Origin: Prevotella sp.
GTDB taxonomy: Bacteria; Bacteroidota; Bacteroidia; Bacteroidales; Bacteroidaceae
Direction of reading: 5' to 3'
Length of the DNA stretch: 41,192 bases
Assembly (NCBI GenBank): GCA_017538195.1
Contig: JAFYJH010000038.1
Coordinates: 1-41,192, forward strand
Shown here: positions 35,147 to 41,192 of the stretch, piece after piece
Layout of the letters: every line of letters begins with the position of its first letter
Numbering within the stretch: the stretch's first letter is position 1
The notes under the pieces: model-generated
What the model was told of the DNA's origin: nothing
The model's input: the letters and a program-made list of their open reading frames with translations, nothing else
Databases searched by the model: none
Program-made: the position numbers and the translations under genes

Positions 35147-37300
35147 TTACATCGTCCCCGTCGCTGTGCCGATTTGCTCCTGCTCCGATTTCTTCTCCAT
35201 AAAGTCGTTGCTGATGCGGCTCTTGTGCTCCTTGGCTTTCACGCCCTGCTTGCCGAAGGTGTAACTCACGTTCAACATCACCTGCGAGACGGGCACGCGG
35301 ATGTGCTGCATCTGCGAGTGGTCGCGATCCTTGTGGTACATATCCATACTGATGGCACCTCGGTCGTGCAGGCCGGCGATGCCGATGATGGCGACGTTCA
35401 GGCGCTTGTCAAGAAAATCTTTCGAGAGGTTCGCCACGAGCAGTTCGTAGCCCGACATCCAGCCCTGCAACGTGTAACTTTTCGTGTTCAGAATGGCGTT
35501 CAGACCGAGTTTAAAGTCGGCGGGCAGCGTCTGTTGCAGTCCGGCCATAAGATTGGCGTGCCAACCACTGTTTTTCATATCGAGTGCGCTACTGCGCAGG
35601 TCGGTGTAGTCGAGTGCGCCGTTGAGCATCAGTCGGGTGCTTTTCGTGGCGAGCCAGTTCACGAAGGCCGTCAGCGAGGTGTTGCGCCACTTCGCCACGT
35701 TGCCGTAAGTTAGGTTGAGCAGGTTGTCCTTGATAAAACCGTACATCGCGATTTGATTGTTCGTGAAACTCTGTCGAAGGCCGAGATTCAGCATAAATTT
35801 CTGCGAGAAACTGCTGTAGGAAAGGCCGATATTGTGCATTTTTTCGACATCGAGGTTGGGATTTCCGTAAGTGACGACGGTGGGTGTGTGGCGGTCGATG
35901 TAGGGATTCAGATAGCTGATACCCGGACGCGAAAGGCGCAGGTTGTAGGTCAGACCGATGTTTTTCGTCATCGACGGCGAGAAACTCAGCGACGCCGACG
36001 GTACGAGATTGCCGTAGTTGCTCTTGAAATCCGTGCCTGCACCGCGCTCGTACTCTACTTTCTGCCATGTGTGTTCGTAGCGCAGACCGGCCTTCGTCGC
36101 CAGTTTCCCGAATTTCGCCTCGTGCTCGGCATAGGCGGCAGCGATGTCGTTGCCGTGGTGGTATTCCATCGCCTCCGACCACGATCGATTGTTGCGCAAA
36201 ATGTATTTTCCACCCAGATTCAGCGTCTGATTGGCAGCGATGGGCGTTGTATAGTCGAATTGCAGCGTCTGTTCGAGCGATTTCGGCTTGTTTTCCAAGT
36301 AAATATCGGGCATCGGTGCCTCGTAATGCTGTTCGTTGATGAGTTTCTGGGGTGTATAGGAAAGTTGGTACGACAGCGTCAGATAGCGGTTGCGTTCGGG
36401 CGAGAAAAAGTGCTGCCAGTCGGCTGAGGCGTTGAATGAAGTGTTCTTCATTTTGACGCGGTCGAAGTAGGTGTATTCTACCTGATTCTGTCTGACAATG
36501 GGGTTCGACTCCATTTTTGCCGTGAAGTCCGTCACGCTCACCGCCGCACTCACCACGTTCAGCGAATCGATGTCGTAAGACAGACTGAGATTGCCCATCA
36601 CACCGGGAACACGCTGCTTGGAATTTTGGAAATATTGCGAGCGACCCCCGTCGGCGAACGACTCGCGGTCGAGCGTGGTTTCCATTTTTTGCCACTGATG
36701 GAAAGCCATTGCGTTACCCGATGCCGAGAGTTTGCCCTGCTGCGATGAGAACCAAACACCACCGCCAACGCGTTGATTGCCCACTTGTGCCCGCACGGTT
36801 CCCGTCGTGCCGTTGAGTTGCGACGAACCGCCGCCCGCCTGCTTCGCCAAGACGATGTTCAACACGCCGACGGCACCTTCCGCGTCGTATTTCGCACCGG
36901 GATTCGTGATGACTTCAATCTTCGCCACTGCCGCCGCAGGCATCATCTTGAAAATCTGCGACGCATTCTGCGAGAACATCGGGTTGGGCTTGCCATCGAC
37001 ATACACCTTGAACGCCGACGAGCCGTTCACCGTGATGTTGTCCTGTCCATCGACCGTCACCATCGGCACTTTGCGCAGCATATCGAGCACCGTGGCCGAC
37101 TTCGACTCCTCGTCGGCAGCCACGTCGTAGGTCATTTTGTCGGCTTCCATTTTCACCATCGGTTTGGCGGCAGTGACCGACACTTCGCCAATCGACAGCG
37201 AGTCATAGACGGCATCGAGCGAGTCGAGATTCACCTGTGCCGTGGCTGCCGGAATCGACAGCCAGAGGGCACACGAAAGAGAGAGAATTGTTTTTTTCAT
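35147..37300 (-). CDS. TonB-dependent-receptor-like outer-membrane protein
   Basis: This 717-residue protein starts at the ATG at 37300 with signal peptide MKKTILSLSCALWLSIPAAT-A. Residues about 45-165 form a TonB plug-like domain (VSVTAAKPMVKMEADKMTYD, VLDMLRKVPMVTVDG, VYVDGKPNP, IEVITNPGAKYDAEGAVGVL). The rest is the outer-membrane beta-barrel of the OMP_b-brl_3 type, with LRLSRPGISYLNPYIDR and YGNPNLDVEKMHNIGLSYS as typical inter-strand motifs. The usual N-terminal carboxypeptidase-like domain of this group appears missing. No SusD partner is adjacent, so the substrate is unknown and a glycan is not implied. I see no TAnnTTTG box in the 129 bases upstream, suggesting an alternative sigma factor or activator. 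Confidence 0.88.
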   Translation of the reverse strand: MKKTILSLSCALWLSIPAATAQVNLDSLDAVYDSLSIGEVSVTAAKPMVKMEADKMTYDVAADEESKSATVLDMLRKVPMVTVDGQDNITVNGSSAFKVYVDGKPNPMFSQNASQIFKMMPAAAVAKIEVITNPGAKYDAEGAVGVLNIVLAKQAGGGSSQLNGTTGTVRAQVGNQRVGGGVWFSSQQGKLSASGNAMAFHQWQKMETTLDRESFADGGRSQYFQNSKQRVPGVMGNLSLSYDIDSLNVVSAAVSVTDFTAKMESNPIVRQNQVEYTYFDRVKMKNTSFNASADWQHFFSPERNRYLTLSYQLSYTPQKLINEQHYEAPMPDIYLENKPKSLEQTLQFDYTTPIAANQTLNLGGKYILRNNRSWSEAMEYHHGNDIAAAYAEHEAKFGKLATKAGLRYEHTWQKVEYERGAGTDFKSNYGNLVPSASLSFSPSMTKNIGLTYNLRLSRPGISYLNPYIDRHTPTVVTYGNPNLDVEKMHNIGLSYSSFSQKFMLNLGLRQSFTNNQIAMYGFIKDNLLNLTYGNVAKWRNTSLTAFVNWLATKSTRLMLNGALDYTDLRSSALDMKNSGWHANLMAGLQQTLPADFKLGLNAILNTKSYTLQGWMSGYELLVANLSKDFLDKRLNVAIIGIAGLHDRGAISMDMYHKDRDHSQMQHIRVPVSQVMLNVSYTFGKQGVKAKEHKSRISNDFMEKKSEQEQIGTATGTM

Positions 37301-37429
37301 TGTTATTTTTTTGATTGATGATTCGTTTGTTTGACGCACGAAACCGCAGGAAAACTACACGATTTTGAGCGAAATTACCTGTTTGACGGAAATCTCGCCC
37401 AAAAAGTTGCAGAGGTCGGTCGTTTTTTT

Positions 37430-37894
37430 TTAGTTTTTGAGAGCCTGACCTTTTTCTACGCGAATCCAGAGTTCCTTACCCTGCTGGCCATTGCCTGGCA
37501 TCGTGTAGGAAACCTGCAAGAACTTTCCGTTTTCCAAGAGATGGAATGTCAGTTCATTGTCTTTTCCTGTTGAACTTTCGTCCGTGAGAATCGTTTCGAG
37601 ATGTTCCACAAACGTGCTGTCCGACATCACCTTCCACGAACCCGATGCGTAGATGACGGCCTGTGCGCTCTTGTCGAGTGCCATATTGCAGAACGAGCCG
37701 TCCTTGTTCAGAATCTTGAACTGCGGCACCGCAAACATCTGCGTTTTTTCTTCCAGATTCATCACCACGCACTGCTGCCAGATGCCGGCCAGTTGCTCAA
37801 CTTGCGGACTGCATTTTCCGCATTTCTTGTCTTTTTGTGCCATTGTAGGCAGGGCCAGCATCAACAGCATAGCCACGAAAAATTGCTTCTTCAT
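37430..37894 (-). CDS. Small secreted protein, DUF4488/lipocalin-like
   Basis: This 154-residue protein has a clear signal peptide (MKKQFFVAMLLMLALPTMA before QKDKK) and a KCGKC pair near the mature N-terminus. QLAGIWQQC followed by alternating strands (FKILNKDGSFCNM, YASGSWKVMSD, LTFHLLENGKFLQVSYTM, ELWIRVEKG) suggests a small lipocalin-like barrel such as the DUF4488 group. The exact family is uncertain and no ligand can be named. It follows gntR on the same strand after 59 bases, so it may be read from the ABC operon, and no separate promoter is visible. Confidence 0.7.
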   Translation of the reverse strand: MKKQFFVAMLLMLALPTMAQKDKKCGKCSPQVEQLAGIWQQCVVMNLEEKTQMFAVPQFKILNKDGSFCNMALDKSAQAVIYASGSWKVMSDSTFVEHLETILTDESSTGKDNELTFHLLENGKFLQVSYTMPGNGQQGKELWIRVEKGQALKN

Positions 37895-37953
37895 ACAATT
37901 GTAGTTTTTAAGTTTGTAAATAAATGAATAATAATGATAAAAATATCAACCTT

Positions 37954-38310
37954 TTAACCTTCCGACTGCCACGCACGTTGGATTTCCTCGATGCCGATGC
38001 CCAGCAATTTCATTTGTCGGAAGAGTTCGGGCAGCGTCTGCCGTCGGAACACCTCGCGACGGCGTTGCAGAATCTGCTCGCGGGCATCGGGCGCAACGAA
38101 ATAGCCCAGTCCGCGCTTGTTGTAGATGACGCCCTCGCGAGCCAGATGCTCGTAGGTTTTCACGGCGGTGTTGGTGTTCACTTCGAGCATCACGGCATAT
38201 TCGCGCACGCTCGGAATGCGGTCGTCGGACTTGTAGGTTCCGGCGAGAATCTCATCGCAGAGGCGGTCGGCCATCTGGATGTATATTGCTTTGTCGTTGT
38301 TGAAAGTCAT
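37954..38310 (-). CDS. GntR-family regulator, YtrA subfamily
   Basis: This 118-residue repressor has an N-terminal winged helix (AIYIQMADRLCDEILAGTYK, RIPSVREYAVMLEVNTNT, AVKTYEHLAREGVIYNKRG) and only a short helical C-terminus, as in the YtrA subgroup, which controls ABC exporter operons. Here it is the last of four genes (ATPase, two membrane subunits, regulator), although YtrA-type genes usually come first. The likely target is the palindrome at 40942-40965 at the operon promoter, giving autoregulation. Its stop codon lies in a TTTTAACC-type repeat (about 37950-37961). Confidence 0.9.
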   Translation of the reverse strand: MTFNNDKAIYIQMADRLCDEILAGTYKSDDRIPSVREYAVMLEVNTNTAVKTYEHLAREGVIYNKRGLGYFVAPDAREQILQRRREVFRRQTLPELFRQMKLLGIGIEEIQRAWQSEG

Positions 38311-38316
38311 TGTTTT

Positions 38317-38355
38317 ACAAGGAGTTACAAGGAGTTCAGGAGTTACAGGAGTTCA
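38317..38355. repeat. GGAGTT tandem repeats upstream of gntR
   Basis: ACAAGGAGTT twice, then CAGGAGTT and ACAGGAGTT, a period of 8-10 bases. It lies between the membrane-subunit stop (38359) and the gntR start (38310). Confidence 0.75.
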
Positions 38356-38358
38356 GAT

Positions 38359-39264
38359 TCATCGAATAAACTTGATTTTCTTGTGAGCCAACTGCCGACG
38401 ACAGAACAGCCGATACGACAGCCAGAGGAACACGATGCCGAGCACGGGAGCAACGAATTTCCAAATTTGCATCGTAGGAACAATAAAATCCTCAATAAGC
38501 TGAGAAACACGCATATTCGGATTCGCAGATGCTTCAATCGATTGAGCGATTTCTTTCATGTTGAATAACCATGCAAAACCGAATGTAACCGCAACGATGA
38601 TTAAGACGGAGCATCCGAAAAGAACCAATGCCGTGTAGAGCCAAGGTGTGCGACGAAAGGCAATTCCGCCAAACAGCATGAAAGCGACCCCAAAAAACTT
38701 CGTGACGACATTCGCCGAAACTGCTTCTGAAAAGAGCGCAGCAGGCAGCGTGTCTTTGAAAGCCTCCTGATAGATAGAGGAATCGTAGGCCATTCCCATC
38801 AAAACTTTCAGCGATTCGACATCGAAGATCCATCCGATGCCCGTGCAAAACAAAATCGCGAGATTTTGGCAAACAAGGACAAGAAAAACGCCCACTACAA
38901 CGGCATAAACCACGCGGCTCAGCCATTTCTCGGCATTCGTCGCAGGCAGCGTCAAGTAGCGGATTTCGCCGCTGCGATTCGACATATTGGCAAAAACACT
39001 GCAAACAAAGGCGAAACTGACGACAACCGCAATCCACGCCGCATTGCTCAACGCCGACAGCGCGATAATACTTTCCGGCGCAACGGGAAGAACCTCGGCC
39101 CAATGGTTTTTCGGTGCCGACACCCATAAAGTGCTGAACAGCAACACGACAACCGTGCCGAAAAATACCAGCGACAGAATCAGAAGATTCGTCTTTTTCG
39201 ACTCTTTAAAATGCTGACAGAGCAACTGCCAGAAACGGCGGAAATTAAAACTATTCTTGTTCAT
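38359..39264 (-). CDS. ABC exporter membrane subunit (second)
   Basis: This 301-residue integral membrane protein begins NKNSFNFRRFWQLLCQHFKE and has about six hydrophobic spans, an ABC-2-like layout. The N-terminal FxRFW segment is shared with the upstream gene, so the two are paralogues that probably pair in the membrane. Its ATG overlaps the upstream stop (ATGA), implying coupled translation. The substrate is unknown; YtrA-linked exporters often act in cell-envelope stress or antibiotic response. The recurring ATN/AEKW cytosolic segment is also shared (LPATNAEKWLSRV against CPATNLERYVVLH). Confidence 0.8.
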   Translation of the reverse strand: MNKNSFNFRRFWQLLCQHFKESKKTNLLILSLVFFGTVVVLLFSTLWVSAPKNHWAEVLPVAPESIIALSALSNAAWIAVVVSFAFVCSVFANMSNRSGEIRYLTLPATNAEKWLSRVVYAVVVGVFLVLVCQNLAILFCTGIGWIFDVESLKVLMGMAYDSSIYQEAFKDTLPAALFSEAVSANVVTKFFGVAFMLFGGIAFRRTPWLYTALVLFGCSVLIIVAVTFGFAWLFNMKEIAQSIEASANPNMRVSQLIEDFIVPTMQIWKFVAPVLGIVFLWLSYRLFCRRQLAHKKIKFIR

Positions 39265-40034
39265 AATTTTTTATTCATTTGAAGTTTTTGAAAATTGGGT
39301 TCGTAGCGACAGAGACTGCGATAAGTCGCTATGAGCAGGTAGATGAGGGCAGGCAGATTGATGATGATGAGAAAAAATTCTTTCATGTCTTTTTGGAATT
39401 GCGTCGCAATACCAAATGCAGCGACAAAAGATAGAATAAGATAAACAGCACCAATTCCGCCAAAAATAATCGCGCCTTTGATGATGCCGTACTTTTGTAG
39501 TTTATTGGAAATAATAAAATACATGATGTAAAAGACCGCCAAAAGTAACAGGATAAAGAGACCATAAATCGGCTTATGGGAATATTCCGCCATCGCTTGA
39601 AGATATTGGCTATAAATGTCCGGGAACAGAAACCATAAGCCCAGTCTCCATAATCCTTCAACGACAAAGATTATCAATATCGTGGCAAGGAAAAAAAACA
39701 CGAAAGCCAGCGCATGAAGCACAACATAGCGTTCAAGATTCGTTGCAGGGCATAGAAAATAACTTATAATATTTTTGTTTTTGACAATAGCCATTAAACT
39801 GACGAAATACGCTGTAAGAAACGTATATCCAGGTATTTTATGGATAATTTCAGCATCTTTAATAAATGCTCCCAAATAGTTTCCCGATGAAAACACCATG
39901 TGATCAATCCTAATGACAAGCAATATAAGGATGCCAACAAGTATTATTCGTGAAATTAAAGATGCTTCTTCTGTGAATTTCACTCGCAGCAGCCGCCAAA
40001 AACGCTGAAATTGGAATTGACTTTTATTCATCAT
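39261..40034 (-). CDS. ABC exporter membrane subunit (first)
   Basis: This 257-residue protein begins MMNKSQFQFQRFWRLLRVKF, matching the start of the downstream gene, and has about six membrane spans. PATNLERY after the second span matches PATNAEKW in the paralogue. It lies 17 bases after the ATPase stop, and the gap is made of TTTTAACC repeats. Together they make a two-subunit ABC exporter with the ATPase at 40052-40900. GC is lower here than in the ATPase gene. The ATG at 40031 would serve equally well. Confidence 0.8.
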   Translation of the reverse strand: MMNKSQFQFQRFWRLLRVKFTEEASLISRIILVGILILLVIRIDHMVFSSGNYLGAFIKDAEIIHKIPGYTFLTAYFVSLMAIVKNKNIISYFLCPATNLERYVVLHALAFVFFFLATILIIFVVEGLWRLGLWFLFPDIYSQYLQAMAEYSHKPIYGLFILLLLAVFYIMYFIISNKLQKYGIIKGAIIFGGIGAVYLILSFVAAFGIATQFQKDMKEFFLIIINLPALIYLLIATYRSLCRYEPNFQKLQMNKKL

Positions 40035-40065
40035 TTTAACTTTTTAACCTTTTAACCTTTTAACC
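40034..40065 (-). repeat. 8-bp tandem repeat (TTTTAACC) across the ATPase 3' end
   Basis: TTTTAACT then TTTTAACC three times. It covers the ATPase stop codon (40052-40054) and its last codons, and ends at the membrane-subunit start. The ATPase C-terminus (GRLKG) is therefore written partly by the repeat. Confidence 0.8.
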
Positions 40066-40900
40066 TTCCCTTAACGGCTGCATTAAACAGCAACTCCAGA
40101 TTCACCGTCGTTTCCTGTCCGTCGCGATTCTCAACGATGACAGCCTTGCCCTGCGGTGTCGGCTCGGCATAGAGCACCTCGTCGTCGCCCTCGCCCATCG
40201 GACGATATTGGAACGCGAAACGCTGCTGCAAGTCGGCGATGGAAGCGTCCAAGAGAACGCTCTGGCGCGGCTCTTCATCGTCGTTTGATGGCAAATCGAG
40301 AATGACAACGTGATCGAGCAGCGAATCGACATCGTGCACCTGATGCGTCGAAACAATCACCGTCTGGTCCTCCTGCACGTAACGCGCCAGCATCTTTCGG
40401 AACAGACTCTTCGCCGGAATGTCGAGGCCGTTGGTCGGCTCGTCCATCAGCAGCACACGGCACTGCGTCGCCAACGCGAAACTCACGAAAATGCGCTTTT
40501 TCTGACCGAGAGAAAGGCCGTTGAGGCGCGTGTCCATATCCATCTCGAAGTCCGCGAGGCAACCGTTGAGCACCTCCTGGCTGAAGCGCGGGTAGAACGG
40601 CGCATAGAACTGCACGAATCGGCGCAGCGTCTTGTTCGGCATTTCAAACTCGTCGGGCATAAAAAACAGGTTTTCGAGCAGCGCAGGCTCGCGATGGCGC
40701 GGCTCGTGGCCGTTGATGGCGATTTTTCCGCCTTTCGGATGCAGCAAACCCGAAAGTAAGTGAAGCAGAGTGGTTTTGCCTGCACCGTTTTTGCCCAGCA
40801 AACCATAGATTTTACCCTCGTCGAACGACAACGACAAACCGTCGAAAACCTTCTCCGACTTCTTGTCATACTGATAACTGATGTTTTGAATGTCAATCAT
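40052..40900 (-). CDS. ABC exporter ATPase
   Basis: This 282-residue protein has Walker A GKNGAGKTT (36-44), signature LSLGQ (129-133, in place of LSGGQ), Walker B VLLMDEP (149-155), the D-loop GLD and the switch His in STHQVHD. The last 70 residues form an extra C-terminal domain (RFAFQYRPMGEGDDEV onward), as in YtrB-like ATPases. It is the first gene of the operon, just after the promoter and palindrome. It energises the two membrane subunits that follow. Confidence 0.92.
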   Translation of the reverse strand: MIDIQNISYQYDKKSEKVFDGLSLSFDEGKIYGLLGKNGAGKTTLLHLLSGLLHPKGGKIAINGHEPRHREPALLENLFFMPDEFEMPNKTLRRFVQFYAPFYPRFSQEVLNGCLADFEMDMDTRLNGLSLGQKKRIFVSFALATQCRVLLMDEPTNGLDIPAKSLFRKMLARYVQEDQTVIVSTHQVHDVDSLLDHVVILDLPSNDDEEPRQSVLLDASIADLQQRFAFQYRPMGEGDDEVLYAEPTPQGKAVIVENRDGQETTVNLELLFNAAVKGRLKG

Positions 40901-40941
40901 AATTCTTTCTTATTATTTATTAATGTGTAAAACGCATTTTT

Positions 40942-40965
40942 AGTGTACTACTTCAATAGTACACT
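40942..40965. promoter_or_regulatory. Palindromic operator of the ABC/gntR operon
   Basis: AGTGTACTA (40942-40950) and TAGTACACT (40957-40965) are perfect 9-bp inverted arms with a 6-base spacer. The palindrome begins one base after the -7 box (40967-40974), so it covers the transcription start. The most likely ligand is the operon's own GntR protein. Confidence 0.8.
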
Positions 40966-40966
40966 G

Positions 40967-40998
40967 CAAAGGTATGGCGATTATTTCTAACCTCCAAA
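40967..40998 (-). promoter_or_regulatory. Promoter of the ABC/gntR operon
   Basis: On the minus strand TTTG, 20 bases, TACCTTTG (40967-40974). The leader to the ATG at 40900 is about 60 nt. Confidence 0.75.
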
Positions 40999-41030
40999 TT
41001 TTTTAATAAATTTTAAGAATTTTCTTCCGA

Positions 41031-41128
41031 CTTTTCGGTAAAAAAGCCGTTTTGTCCTTCAAATTTTCACTAAAAAACCGTTTTTCGGGGGTTCAACTTT
41101 TCGAAAAAAAGCGTTTTTCGGGCTTTTA
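41031..41128. repeat. Three degenerate 33-bp repeats
   Basis: Units near 41031, 41064 and 41097 each read TTTTC, then an A6-7 run, then CCGTTTT or GCGTTTTTCGGG. They separate the ABC promoter from the gene at the window end. The third unit reaches the stop codon of that gene. Confidence 0.55.
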
Positions 41129-41192
41129 TTCCTTGAAAAACTGTCGCGCAAACTCCCTAATGACGTTGCCGGCAGCCACGGAAACGTTCAGC
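41126..41192 (-). CDS. C-terminus of an unidentified gene
   Basis: The minus strand reads LNVSVAAGNVIREFARQ, FFKE and a TAA at 41126-41128. Only 21 codons are inside the window. LNVSVAAG resembles the last motif of SPOUT (TrmH-type) RNA methyltransferases, but this is too short for a firm call. Confidence 0.4.
   Translation of the reverse strand, partial: LNVSVAAGNVIREFARQFFKE

Overview
The window looks like a chromosomal segment of a Bacteroidota member, most likely Bacteroidales and close to Prevotellaceae. The evidence is the recurrent promoter pattern TTTG-N19/20-TAnnTTTG in front of most transcription units, a fumarate reductase with a single five-helix cytochrome b558-type subunit, a sialidase with a Por/T9SS-like C-terminal tail, a TonB-linked outer-membrane beta-barrel and a YtrA-type GntR/ABC operon. 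The taxonomic placement is inferred from gene families and promoters only.

Region by region: 1-2035 holds the start of a class I aminotransferase and, divergently, a GT4 glycosyltransferase. 2089-9404 is the most unusual stretch. A minus-strand pair (YbjN-like protein, then a pseudokinase fused to an AAA+ ATPase) is transcribed away from a plus-strand run (an asparaginase with rearranged motif order, an 842-residue tubulin/FtsZ-like GTPase, DUF1810, a small membrane protein and a DUF3850/ASCH-like protein). Both sets start from back-to-back promoters inside 4418-4496. 9391-18383 is mostly housekeeping: tyrS, recA, dnaK, a YifB/ComM ATPase, a low-molecular-weight phosphatase, a lipoprotein and a four-helix-bundle protein. 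18486-21994 is frdCAB and 22154-24394 is RNase R. 24467-31168 has an outer-membrane barrel with helix-hairpin-helix repeats, a large sialidase, a helical protein with four CxC repeats and an AraC regulator. 31307-37894 has a frameshifted MATE transporter, a TraB/GumN protein, a DUF4143 ATPase, a TonB-type receptor and a small secreted protein. 37954-40998 is an ABC exporter operon whose GntR regulator is the last of its four genes. A palindrome at the operon promoter is the probable operator. The last bases hold the C-terminus of an unidentified gene.

Functionally, the plus and minus arms of the 2089-9404 locus look like one system: a polymerising GTPase, an ATP-driven remodeller with a pseudokinase sensor, a chaperone-like small protein and an amidohydrolase. 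No function is established from sequence. A second theme is the many short tandem repeats (periods 7, 8, about 10, 15, 20, 23, 24, about 22 and 33 bp). Most lie in gaps between genes, but some run into coding sequence: the glycosyltransferase, the lipoprotein, and the ABC ATPase and gntR stop codons. Two genes (MATE and the HhH barrel protein) appear one base short in homopolymer runs, which may be real mutation, phase variation or assembly error.
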